Source: Brevibacterium limosum | Lineage (GTDB): Bacteria > Actinomycetota > Actinomycetes > Actinomycetales > Brevibacteriaceae | Length of the DNA stretch: 64,000 nucleotides | Direction of reading: 5' to 3' | NCBI RefSeq assembly: GCF_011617705.1 | Contig: NZ_CP050154.1 | Location: 3,224,001-3,288,000, forward strand | Shown: positions 30,294-39,185 of the stretch, piece by piece | Position numbering within the stretch: the stretch's first letter is position 1 | Layout: each line of letters begins with the position of its first letter | The notes under the pieces: generated by a model | What the model was told of the DNA's origin: nothing | The model's database searches: none | What the model saw: the letters and a program-made list of their open reading frames with translations, nothing else | Position numbers and translations under genes: made by a program

Positions 30294-30923
30294 TCAGCTG
30301 ACTCCGCGCTGGATGCGGTTGAGGATCATGTCCATGGCGACGAGGTTGTGGCCGCCGTCGGGGATGATGAGGTCGGCATTGCGCTTCGACGGCTCGACAT
30401 AGAGTTCGTGCATCGGCTTGACCGTGCCCAGGTACTGGTCCTCCACCGATTGCAGGGTCCGTCCGCGGTCGACGACATCGCGTTTGATCCGGCGCAGCAG
30501 ACGCACATCGGCGTCGGTGTCGACGAAGAGCTTGATGTCGAGCAGCTGGCAGATGCGCGGTTCGGCGAAGATTAGGATGCCTTCGACGATGATGACCGGT
30601 GCGGGTTCGACCAGCGTCGTCTCGTCGCTGCGGTTGTGGATCGAGAAGTCGTAGACCGGACTCTCGACCGCCTCCGAGTTCCGCAGCGCTGTGAGATGGT
30701 CGACGAAGAGGTCGTTGTCGAAGGCGTCGAGATCGTCGTAGTTGACCTTCTCGCGCTCCTCATAGGTGAGCTCGTCGCGCCGCCGGTAGTAGTTGTCGTG
30801 GTAGAGCACGGAGGGTGGGCCCTCGCACTTGTCCAACAGCGCCTGAGTCAGCGTCGTCTTTCCGCTGCCGGTTCCGCCGGCCACGCCCACAACCAAAATC
30901 TCCACGGGACAAATATAGACCAC
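30294..30923 (-). CDS. udk: Uridine kinase
   Basis: A 209-residue P-loop kinase that phosphorylates uridine and cytidine. The Walker A motif is GVAGGTGSGKTTLTQ, followed by VLYHDNYYRRRDELTYEER, with YDFSIHNRSDETT and the RIKRDVVDRGRT lid. The GTG at 30923 is used; a second GTG six codons on (30905) is possible. Its stop is in the same frame as the HNH gene downstream. It complements upp in pyrimidine salvage. Confidence 0.94.
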   Translation of the reverse strand: MVYICPVEILVVGVAGGTGSGKTTLTQALLDKCEGPPSVLYHDNYYRRRDELTYEEREKVNYDDLDAFDNDLFVDHLTALRNSEAVESPVYDFSIHNRSDETTLVEPAPVIIVEGILIFAEPRICQLLDIKLFVDTDADVRLLRRIKRDVVDRGRTLQSVEDQYLGTVKPMHELYVEPSKRNADLIIPDGGHNLVAMDMILNRIQRGVS

Positions 30924-30956
30924 GACCCCCGCCGAGGCGGCTCCCGGCTTCCGTAC

Positions 30957-32489
30957 TCACCCGAGGCTGCGGGTCAGCTGAGTCCACAGCTCCTGGTCGA
31001 AGCGCCGCCGACCCAGCAGACCGGCCATATGCCTCACCGCATTGTCGACCTTGCCGCGCCAGACCTCGATCGCCGTCTTCGCATCCGCCCGGCTGAGCGC
31101 CCGGAACATGGCCCGATCATCGCTGACGATGCGATCGCTGGCCGGAGAATAGTCGAGTTGGAGGATGGAGATGAACAGCCGCAGCCGCAGAGTCAGAGCC
31201 TCAAAAGCACGCGCCGATTCCCGCAGCCCCGAAGCGCGCGCCAGTTCCTGCTGGAAATGCAGGTCGGCGTCCTCGACATCGATTCCGCTGCGCGTCGGCG
31301 CGGAGGCCTCGACCTGCCGCAGGGCCAGCTGCACGGGCACGAGGTAGCGCTGCGGACGCAGGGCCAAGGACCTGAGCACGACCTCCCCGATGGCCATGCG
31401 CGCGGCATAGAGGTCGAGCACGTCGACGGTCGTGATCAAGGGGATCCGCGCACCACCGCGGGACCCGTCGAGCAGTTTGTCGTCGACCATCCGCCGCAGC
31501 GCCGCATCGACCGAGGCCCGGGGCACCTGCATGCGGCGAGAGAGCAGGCGGGGATTGATGCGGTCGCCGGGTTCGTATCCGGAGTCGATGATCTCCTCGC
31601 GCAGCGCGATCGCGAGGTGTTCGGTGACCGATCGGGTCTCCTTCGGCAACCACGATGAGATCTCCATTGAGTCAGAAGTGATGGAACTTCTCTGAGGCTC
31701 GTAGGGAACGGATTCCCGCCACAGCACTCCTTCGAGTCCATGCCGCACGCGTGCGGCGAGCAGATCGAGCAGGGACCCGGGAAGGTCCTGACACTCACCG
31801 AGGCGGCCCTTGAGAACGGCTGCGAATTCGTCGAAATCCTGACACACCCTCACCCGCGCTCCCGCGTCGTCAGGCAGCGTGCACGGGACCTCGCCGAGGG
31901 GGTCGAAGACGAGGAAGTCGCCGTCTCCGTCGAGCAGGGCGAGCAGTTCGGCGGTGGGCAACTGCCGATGTTCGCTGTCGAAGCGCTGCGCCCACCGCTG
32001 GACTCCCGCGGTGCGCAGGGCCGCGGTGATTCCGGCGATGCGCCGTTGGATCCGCCGTGGCGGCACCTCCGCTCGCCCGCTTCCATCCCCACCAGCAACG
32101 ACGCGGCGGAACTTGAGGATGACAAGCGGAAATCCGCTGGCGGCGAGGACGAGCTCCCTGCCACAGGCCACCTCGGCGACGGGAAGGGTGAGAGCACGCA
32201 CGGACCGGGCGACGATGCTCTGGCTCAGCCCCGTGGCCTCAGCCAGGGCGCGGGTCGAATAGTCCCTCCCGGAGATCCGAGCTCCCGCGGTCGCAACGAG
32301 GGCCTCAACGACCTGATCGGCAGTGCCCTGGATCGGCGGGCGGCCGCTGCGGGGTCGGTCCTCGAGGTCGGATCGGCTCGCCCACCGACGCAGGGTCGAC
32401 GGTGATGCACCCGTGCGCGCAGCCGCCTCGGCGGGGGTCGACGTCGTCAGCAGCGCCACGGCGTCACGACGGAACTCAGCGGAATACAT
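30957..32489 (-). CDS. Hybrid regulator: transposase-like HTH plus GntR/FCD
   Basis: A 510-residue protein divergent from putA. Residues 1-40 look like an IS3 OrfA-type helix-turn-helix (YSAEFRRDAVALL, ASPSTLRRWA). Residues of about 55-100 resemble an IS630-type HTH preceded by SGRPP (STRALAEATGLSQSIVARSVRAL). A middle part of about 150 residues is unassigned. Residues of about 285-350 are a GntR winged helix (LREEIIDSGYEPGDRI, VPRASVDAALRRMVDDKLL) and 355-490 an FCD domain. An internal ATG at 31667 could give the GntR part alone. ATG 32489 has TAGAAT six bases before it, which suggests a leaderless start. A role in controlling putA is inferred from position. Confidence 0.75.
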   Translation of the reverse strand: MYSAEFRRDAVALLTTSTPAEAAARTGASPSTLRRWASRSDLEDRPRSGRPPIQGTADQVVEALVATAGARISGRDYSTRALAEATGLSQSIVARSVRALTLPVAEVACGRELVLAASGFPLVILKFRRVVAGGDGSGRAEVPPRRIQRRIAGITAALRTAGVQRWAQRFDSEHRQLPTAELLALLDGDGDFLVFDPLGEVPCTLPDDAGARVRVCQDFDEFAAVLKGRLGECQDLPGSLLDLLAARVRHGLEGVLWRESVPYEPQRSSITSDSMEISSWLPKETRSVTEHLAIALREEIIDSGYEPGDRINPRLLSRRMQVPRASVDAALRRMVDDKLLDGSRGGARIPLITTVDVLDLYAARMAIGEVVLRSLALRPQRYLVPVQLALRQVEASAPTRSGIDVEDADLHFQQELARASGLRESARAFEALTLRLRLFISILQLDYSPASDRIVSDDRAMFRALSRADAKTAIEVWRGKVDNAVRHMAGLLGRRRFDQELWTQLTRSLG

Positions 32490-32643
32490 CTCTCTATTCT
32501 AGGACTTCTGACTCAAACGTTCACGGCGTTCGTTTCCACCTCTTCACCCCCGGATATCGGCGGCGCATACTGAACTCACACCCAAGCTCCACGGTCAGCG
32601 CCGACGCGTGAGAGCACCGATTGCAAGCACCGAAGGAGCACAG

Positions 32644-35600
32644 TTGCTGCACACCGAAACCGACCTCGACAAGCTCACTGCCCAGTCGATCGACACCGTC
32701 CGTCGGTGGCTGCGGGTGTCCACGTCGATGACGACGGCGAAGAACCCCGCGGCCGAGCGCCTCTCAGCTGTCCTCTCCGACGACAACGGCCTCGACTTCA
32801 CCGTCGGATTCGTCGATCGGGTCGTGCGCACCGATGATGTCCATGCCGCCGCCGATGCGCTGACCGAGGTCGGCAAGCTCGCTCCCGAGACGATGTCGTA
32901 CCTCGACCGCGCCCAGATCAAGGCCGGTGCCGCACTGGCCAAGATCGCCCCGCAGGTCGTCGTGCCCGCCGCCCGCACCCGCCTGCGCCAGATGGTCGGT
33001 CATATGGTCGTCGACGCCCGGGACAAGCAGTTCGGCAAGACCGTGGCCGCGCTCACCGCCGATGGCCACCGGCTCAATATCAACCTCCTCGGCGAGGCCG
33101 TGCTCGGTGACGGCGAAGCCGACAACCACCTGGAACAGACCCACCGGCTGCTCGCCCGCGACGACGTCGACTATGTGTCGGTGAAGGTCTCGTCCGTGGC
33201 TTCGCAGATCTCGATGTGGGCCTTCGACGAGACCGTCGACTATGTCGTCGAACGCCTCCGCCCGCTCTACAGCCAAGCGGCGAAAGCTCCGACCGGCGCG
33301 AAGTTCGTCAACCTCGATATGGAGGAGTACCAGGACCTCGAGCTGACGATCGCGGTGTTCACGCGCCTGCTCTCCGAACCGGAGTTCAAGGATCTCGAGG
33401 CCGGAATCGTCATCCAGGCCTACCAGCCCGATGCGCTCGGCGCGGTGCAGCGGCTGAGCGAATTCGCCTCCCGCCGCGTCGAGAACGGCGGAGTCGGGGT
33501 CAAGGTCCGCCTCGTCAAGGGCGCGAACCTGGCGATGGAGACCGTGCATGCCGAGATCGCCGGCTGGCCTGCGACGACGTGCGATTCGAAGCAGTCCACG
33601 GACGCGAACTACAAGCGGGTCCTGCACTGGCTGTTCACCCCCGAGCGGATGAAGGGGCTGCGCATCGGCGTGGCCGGACACAACCTCTTCGACATCGCCT
33701 TCGCCCACCACCTCTCCGTCGAACGTTCGGTGACCGAGCGCGTCGAATTCGAGATGCTTCAGGGCATGGCCAGCGAGCAGGCCGCGGCCGTGACCGAAGA
33801 CGTCGGGGACCTCCTCCTCTACGTTCCGGCCGTGCACCCGAAGGAGTTCGACGTCGCGATCTCCTACCTCGTGCGCCGCCTCGAGGAGAACTCGGCGTCC
33901 GAGAACTTCATGTCCGGCATCTTCGACCTCGCCAACGGCAATGATGTGTTCAAGCGCGAGGCCGACCGGTTCACCGCGTCGGTCGCGCAGCTCGAATCGA
34001 CCCTCGACGCCGATGGTGAGTCTGCGCCGGCGCCGAACCGCCACCAGAATCGATCGACCGAAACGCTCGGTGACACGGTGGTTCCGACCGAGTTCGTCAA
34101 TGAGCCCGACACCGACCCGGCCCTACCGGCCAATCAGGAATGGGTACGCAGGATCATCGCCGAGGCGACCGCCCCCGGCTACCTCGACGACCGGCCGAAG
34201 GCGCCCAGGATCGAATCCACGACCGAGCTCGATGAGATGATCGCCCGCGGTCGCGCCGCCGCTGCCGACTGGCGTGCCCTCGGTGCCGCCGGACGGGCCG
34301 AGATCCTTCACCGAGCCGCCGACATCTTCGCAGCCCGGCGCGGCGAATTCATCGCCGTCGAGGCCGCTGAGGTCGGCAAGATGCCCTCCCAGTCCGACCC
34401 CGAGGTGTCCGAAGCCATCGACTTCATCCGCTACTACGCGCTGAATTCGCTGGAACTCGAGGACCTCGAGGGGGCGACCTTCACCCCGGATGAGATGGTC
34501 GTCATCACTCCCCCGTGGAACTTCCCCGTGGCGATCCCCACCGGCGGCACCGTTGCAGCGCTGGCGGCCGGGTCCGCGGTCATCCACAAGCCCTCGGGGC
34601 CGACCCCGCACTGCTCGGCGCTCATCGTCGACTGCCTGTGGCAGGCCGGAGTGCCCAAGGACGTGCTGCAGCTGTGCGCCCCGATCGAGCGGGAGCTCGG
34701 CCAGCACCTCGTCTCACATCCCGATGTCGACCGAGTCATCCTCACCGGCGCCTCGGAGACCGCGGCGATGTTCAAGTCCTTCCGCTCCGAACTCCACGTC
34801 AATGCGGAGACCTCGGGTAAGAACGCCCTGGTCATCACCCCGGCGGCGGACCGGGACCTCGCCATGGCCGACCTCATGTATTCGGCCTTCGGACATGCCG
34901 GGCAGAAGTGCTCGGCCGCCTCGTTGGGGATCATGGTCGGATCGACCTACGATTCCGAACGCTACCGTCGCCAACTCATCGATGCCGCCTCGTCGATGGT
35001 CGTCGATTGGCCGTCGAACCTCTCGTCGACCATGGGCCCGCTCACCGAGGATCCCTCGGACAAGCTGCGTCGGGCGCTGACGTCGTTGGAGCCCGGTGAA
35101 TCCTGGCTCCTCGAGCCCAAGCAGCTCGATGATACGGGGCGACTGTGGAGTCCCGGGATCAAGGACGGGGTCAAGCCCGGATCGTTCTTCCACCTCACCG
35201 AGGTCTTCGGTCCGGTACTCGGGCTCATGCATGCGAAGGACCTCGATGAGGCCATCGAGTTCCAGAACGCCGTGGACTTCGGCCTCACCGGCGGCATCCA
35301 CTCCCTCGACCCCGAGGAGGTCGCCACCTGGCTCGATCGGGTCGAGGTCGGCAACGCCTACGTCAACCGCGGAATCACCGGTGCGATCGTGCGTCGTCAG
35401 TCCTTCGGCGGGTGGAAGCAGTCCTCGGTGGGGCTGGGGTCGAAGGCCGGCGGCCCGAACTACCTCATGCTCTTCGGGCACTTCGCCGATTCCGGCGATC
35501 AGGACCTCGAGGCGGCGAAGGCCGACGACCGGCGCTGGTTCGACCGCGAATTCGGTGCGGCGAAGGACCACACGGGACTGCGCGCGGAGGCGAACATCTT

Positions 35601-36051
35601 CCGCTACCGTCCCCGCCCGGTGACTCTGCGCGTGACCGCCGAGGCGAGCCTGTTCGATCTCGAACGGTCCCTGCACGCCGCCCGCACGGTGGACTCACCG
35701 GTGCAGCTGTCCGTCGCAGAGGATGTGCCTGCCGAGGTGAAGATCGCAGTGACGAATGCCGGTGTGCCTGCTCGCACCGAGACGGCCGCCGAGTTCGCCG
35801 AGATGGTCGGACAAGGTCGCTACGACGACACCGTGGGGGCGCGCATCCGCGTCCTCGGACGGTTCGAGGACGAGCTGCTGGCTGCGGCCGCACCACGTCC
35901 GGAGGTCGCGATCATCGATGAGCCGGTGACCACGTCGGGACGGGTGGAGCTGCGGTACTACGTGCAGGAGCAGGCGGTGTCGATGACGCTGCACCGCTTC
36001 GGCAATCCGAGCCGTGACTTCCACGAGCTCGCCGCCGCCCTCACCTCCTGA
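32644..36051 (+). CDS. putA: Bifunctional proline dehydrogenase / glutamate semialdehyde dehydrogenase
   Basis: A 1135-residue PutA that oxidises proline to glutamate in two steps. The FAD proline dehydrogenase barrel is in the first half (NLDMEEYQDLELT, YQPDALGAVQRL, VRLVKGANLAMETVHAEIAGWP). The second half is the aldehyde dehydrogenase: TPPWNFPVAIPTGGTVAALAAG, VILTGASETAAMF, the catalytic Cys in GHAGQKCSAASLG, and ITGAIVRRQSFGGWKQSS. I chose the TTG at 32644 because AAGGAG lies five bases upstream. A GTG at 32608 has no ribosome site. No N-terminal DNA-binding RHH domain is present, so regulation probably comes from the divergent gene. Confidence 0.95.
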   Translation: MLHTETDLDKLTAQSIDTVRRWLRVSTSMTTAKNPAAERLSAVLSDDNGLDFTVGFVDRVVRTDDVHAAADALTEVGKLAPETMSYLDRAQIKAGAALAKIAPQVVVPAARTRLRQMVGHMVVDARDKQFGKTVAALTADGHRLNINLLGEAVLGDGEADNHLEQTHRLLARDDVDYVSVKVSSVASQISMWAFDETVDYVVERLRPLYSQAAKAPTGAKFVNLDMEEYQDLELTIAVFTRLLSEPEFKDLEAGIVIQAYQPDALGAVQRLSEFASRRVENGGVGVKVRLVKGANLAMETVHAEIAGWPATTCDSKQSTDANYKRVLHWLFTPERMKGLRIGVAGHNLFDIAFAHHLSVERSVTERVEFEMLQGMASEQAAAVTEDVGDLLLYVPAVHPKEFDVAISYLVRRLEENSASENFMSGIFDLANGNDVFKREADRFTASVAQLESTLDADGESAPAPNRHQNRSTETLGDTVVPTEFVNEPDTDPALPANQEWVRRIIAEATAPGYLDDRPKAPRIESTTELDEMIARGRAAAADWRALGAAGRAEILHRAADIFAARRGEFIAVEAAEVGKMPSQSDPEVSEAIDFIRYYALNSLELEDLEGATFTPDEMVVITPPWNFPVAIPTGGTVAALAAGSAVIHKPSGPTPHCSALIVDCLWQAGVPKDVLQLCAPIERELGQHLVSHPDVDRVILTGASETAAMFKSFRSELHVNAETSGKNALVITPAADRDLAMADLMYSAFGHAGQKCSAASLGIMVGSTYDSERYRRQLIDAASSMVVDWPSNLSSTMGPLTEDPSDKLRRALTSLEPGESWLLEPKQLDDTGRLWSPGIKDGVKPGSFFHLTEVFGPVLGLMHAKDLDEAIEFQNAVDFGLTGGIHSLDPEEVATWLDRVEVGNAYVNRGITGAIVRRQSFGGWKQSSVGLGSKAGGPNYLMLFGHFADSGDQDLEAAKADDRRWFDREFGAAKDHTGLRAEANIFRYRPRPVTLRVTAEASLFDLERSLHAARTVDSPVQLSVAEDVPAEVKIAVTNAGVPARTETAAEFAEMVGQGRYDDTVGARIRVLGRFEDELLAAAAPRPEVAIIDEPVTTSGRVELRYYVQEQAVSMTLHRFGNPSRDFHELAAALTS

Positions 36052-36054
36052 ATT

Positions 36055-36112
36055 ACTACCTGACGGCGGCTGAGCAACCTTGCGCGAGGTTGCTCAGCCG
36101 CCGTCAGGTAGT
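36055..36112. terminator. 26-bp perfect hairpin after putA
   Basis: The arms 36055-36080 and 36087-36112 are exact reverse complements around the loop TGCGCG, starting three bases after the putA stop. It is probably a terminator, though no T-run follows (the next bases are TCTGGGGC). The length and perfection are unusual. Confidence 0.65.
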
Positions 36113-36294
36113 TCTGGGGCAGGGCGAGTTGTGTAGGATGAGTGCCACCCATGGCGCTCAGTGGACTGTCCGACTGTTCACAAGCTGTTCACATCTTCGC
36201 CGTCGTCGTCGATGAGTGAGCCGCTAGGGTGCAAGGGACCGCGCACGTGGATCGCCACGATGTGCACAGCCGCTCATCCGCCCGAAAGGCACCC

Positions 36295-39171
36295 ATGAAA
36301 GTCACGACCACTCTGTCCTCCGCCGCGGTACTCAGCCTCGTCGTCGGCCTGTCCCTCCCGTCGGCTCCGGCCATCGCGACCCCGGCCGCAGCCGCCGACA
36401 CCCACATCTCCGAGATCGCCTACACCCTCGAGACCGACTTCATCGAGATCGCCGCCGACCCCGGCACCGACATCTCCGGTTGGACCTTCGGATCGGTGAC
36501 GCGCGGGGGCAGCGTCCAGGCACAGGAGAACACCGTCACCGCGCCCGAGAACACGACGGTCGGCGACTCCGGCGCCGTGGCCATCGACGTGCCGATCACG
36601 AACTCCGTCAAGGCCGGCTCGGCCGCCGACGGAGCGTACGGTTCGAGTGCCTTCGTCATCGCCGACGACGGCGAACTGATCGACTTCCAGCAGATCGGGG
36701 GCGTCGTCGACGGCAAGGGCGTCACCGGCACGAAGAACGTCTTCACCCCCGCGCCGGTCATCGGGCACGAAGCCGAACCGACCGGCGCGACTGCCGCGGG
36801 CGGCCAGTCGATCCAGCTCGCCGGCGACATATGGAAGTCGGCAGCCCCGACCCCGAACGCCCTGCCCGACGGCGACGACGGCAATGGAGGAGGCGACGAC
36901 GGCAATGGAGGAGGCGACGACGGCGAGAACCCCGAGGACCTCACCCCGATCGCCGACATCCAGGGCACCGGCGACTCCAGTCCGCTCCAGGGCACGACCG
37001 TGACCACCCGCGGTGTCATCACCGCCGCCTACCCCGAGGGCGGGTTGAACGGCTACTACATCCAGACCCCGGGCACCGGTGGAGCCGATGCCGCGAAGGA
37101 CGCCGCGTCCGACGGCATCTTCGTCTACTCCCCCGACACCGTCGCCGATATCAGCATCGACGACCATGTCGAGGTCACCGGCACCGTCTCCGAACACTAC
37201 GGGCAGACCCAGATCTCCGTATCCGCCAGCGGGCTCAAGACCGTCGACGAACCCGCCGAGGCAGTCAAACCCGTCGAGGACGCCTTCCCCACAGGAGACG
37301 AGCAGCGCGAATCCCTCGAAGGCATACTCCTGCAACCGAGCGAACCGCTGACCGTGGCGGACAACTACAACACGAACACCTACGGTGAGGTTGTCCTCGC
37401 CACCGGTGAGGGCACCCTCGACCAACCCACCGACGTCCACCGCCCCGGCACCCCCGAGGCGAAGGCTCTGGAAGCGGAGAACCTCGACCGTGAAGTCGTC
37501 CTCGACGACGGCGCCACCGTGAACTTCCTCAAGACCGACAAGGACGTCCCCCTGCCCTACCTCGGACAGGAGGACCCCGTCCGCGTCGGTGCTCAAGCGA
37601 ACTTCACCTCTCCGGTGGTGCTCGGCTTCGATCATGAGAAGTGGCGGTTCCAGCCGACAACCCGCCTGACCGGGGACAACGCCGAGGCGGTGCAGCCGAC
37701 CAGCTTCACCGACACCCGCACCGAGGCCCCTGAGGCCGCCGGCGGGCAGGTCAGCCTCGCCAGCTTCAACGTGCTCAATTACTTCACAACCACCGGTGAC
37801 CAGCTGGACGGCTGCCAGTACTACGACGACCGCGACGGCAACCACATCACCGTCCGCGGAGGCTGCGATGCTCGCGGTGCCGCGAACACGGAGAGCCTCA
37901 GACGGCAGGAGACGAAGATCGTCACCGCGATCGACAAGCTCGACGCCTCGGTGGTCTCGCTCATGGAGATCGAGAACTCCGCCGCCTTCGGCAAGGACCG
38001 CGATTCCGCATTGAAGGCCTTGGTGCAGCGCCTCAACGAGGCGGCCGGAACCCAGAAGTGGGACTTCGTCGACTCCCCTGCCGCAGTCCCAGCCGACGAG
38101 GACGTCATCCGCACGGCCCTGATCTACCAGCCCGCCGAGGTGGCCCCACAGAACGAGTCCACAATCCTTGATGATCAGGATGCGTTCTCCAACGCCCGCG
38201 AACCCCTGTCCCAGGCGTTCGCCCCGAAAGACGACACCGGTGAGGTCGAGAAGGACAAGACCTTCGTGACGATCTCCAACCACTTCAAGTCCAAGGGTTC
38301 GGGCGAAGGTCCGGGCAATGAGGACAGCGGTGATGGTCAGGGCGCGTCGAACGCCGACCGCGTGAAGCAGGCCGAAGCGCTCGTCGACTTCGCCGGAGAC
38401 CGGCAGAATGCCGCGGCCAGCGACTACGTCTACCTCCTCGGCGACTTCAACTCGTACACGCAGGAGGATCCGATGCAGGTCTTCTACGAGGCCGGCTACA
38501 AGGACGTCGCGGCGGAGAAGACGGTTGAGTCGACCTACGTCTACGGTTCGCGCACCGGCAGCCTCGATCACGTGCTCGCCCTCGACACCGCGGCGGGCGC
38601 GGATAGCGCCGCGAACGCACAGAGCACCGGCACCGAGGCGGCACTGCCTTCCAGCGGATTCGACGCGATCACCGGGGCCGATGTCTGGAACATCAACTCA
38701 GTCGAGGCGCTGGCCCTCGAATACAGTCGCTTCAACTACAACGCGGCGGATCTCTTCGCGCCGGATCAGTTCCGCGCCTCCGACCACGACCCTGTTCTCA
38801 TCGGGCTCTTCGACGAGGACTCGGACGACGGGGGTATGGATGATGCGGCCGACGAGGGTTCAGAGGACGCAGACGGTTCGGACGAAGCCGAAGCCGGAAG
38901 CATTGGCGGCGGCGACGACTCCGCGGGCGACGACGCCGACGGCACGAACGTCGGCTCCGACAGCGACAGTGCCGACAGCGACAGTGGAGGCAGCGACAGT
39001 GCGAGCAACGCCAGTTCGTCAGCCTCGGGCGAGGGCGGCTCGGGCAGCGAAGCGGGAGGCAATCTGCCCCGTACGGGTATCGATCCGACGATGATGATGG
39101 CGATCGCGGCGGGACTCATCGCCATCGGCGCGAGCGTCGTCATCATCGTCCGCCGACGCCGCCTGAGCTGA
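36295..39171 (+). CDS. Wall-anchored extracellular nuclease (ExeM/NucH type)
   Basis: A 958-residue exported protein. A signal peptide ends near AAAADTH. An N-terminal lamin-tail-like domain covers about 35-185 (ISEIAYTLETDFIEIA, GKGVTGTKNVF). Then come a Gly/Asp linker with two copies of GDDGNGG, an OB-fold domain (TTRGVITAAYPEGGLNGYYIQ) and an EEP nuclease domain (VSLASFNVLNYFTTTGDQ, VSLMEIEN, LLGDFNSYTQEDP, SDHDPVLIGLFD). An acidic Ser/Asp wall spacer leads to the LPRTG sortase signal at 924-928 with membrane anchor. It probably degrades extracellular DNA. The ATG at 36295 follows GAAAGG. Confidence 0.9.
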   Translation: MKVTTTLSSAAVLSLVVGLSLPSAPAIATPAAAADTHISEIAYTLETDFIEIAADPGTDISGWTFGSVTRGGSVQAQENTVTAPENTTVGDSGAVAIDVPITNSVKAGSAADGAYGSSAFVIADDGELIDFQQIGGVVDGKGVTGTKNVFTPAPVIGHEAEPTGATAAGGQSIQLAGDIWKSAAPTPNALPDGDDGNGGGDDGNGGGDDGENPEDLTPIADIQGTGDSSPLQGTTVTTRGVITAAYPEGGLNGYYIQTPGTGGADAAKDAASDGIFVYSPDTVADISIDDHVEVTGTVSEHYGQTQISVSASGLKTVDEPAEAVKPVEDAFPTGDEQRESLEGILLQPSEPLTVADNYNTNTYGEVVLATGEGTLDQPTDVHRPGTPEAKALEAENLDREVVLDDGATVNFLKTDKDVPLPYLGQEDPVRVGAQANFTSPVVLGFDHEKWRFQPTTRLTGDNAEAVQPTSFTDTRTEAPEAAGGQVSLASFNVLNYFTTTGDQLDGCQYYDDRDGNHITVRGGCDARGAANTESLRRQETKIVTAIDKLDASVVSLMEIENSAAFGKDRDSALKALVQRLNEAAGTQKWDFVDSPAAVPADEDVIRTALIYQPAEVAPQNESTILDDQDAFSNAREPLSQAFAPKDDTGEVEKDKTFVTISNHFKSKGSGEGPGNEDSGDGQGASNADRVKQAEALVDFAGDRQNAAASDYVYLLGDFNSYTQEDPMQVFYEAGYKDVAAEKTVESTYVYGSRTGSLDHVLALDTAAGADSAANAQSTGTEAALPSSGFDAITGADVWNINSVEALALEYSRFNYNAADLFAPDQFRASDHDPVLIGLFDEDSDDGGMDDAADEGSEDADGSDEAEAGSIGGGDDSAGDDADGTNVGSDSDSADSDSGGSDSASNASSSASGEGGSGSEAGGNLPRTGIDPTMMMAIAAGLIAIGASVVIIVRRRRLS

Positions 39172-39185
39172 GATCCCGGCAGCGC

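Noticed and set aside
36883..36930. Short DNA repeat (GDDGNGG units) in the nuclease gene
   Set aside because: It is an ordinary low-complexity linker between domains, not a mobile or regulatory repeat.
36274..38571. 765-codon frame on the - strand
   Set aside because: It lies opposite the nuclease gene, which has clear EEP and LPXTG motifs.
38960..39010. Ser/Asp repeat DNA near the end of the nuclease gene
   Set aside because: It is a typical wall-spanning spacer before an LPXTG signal.
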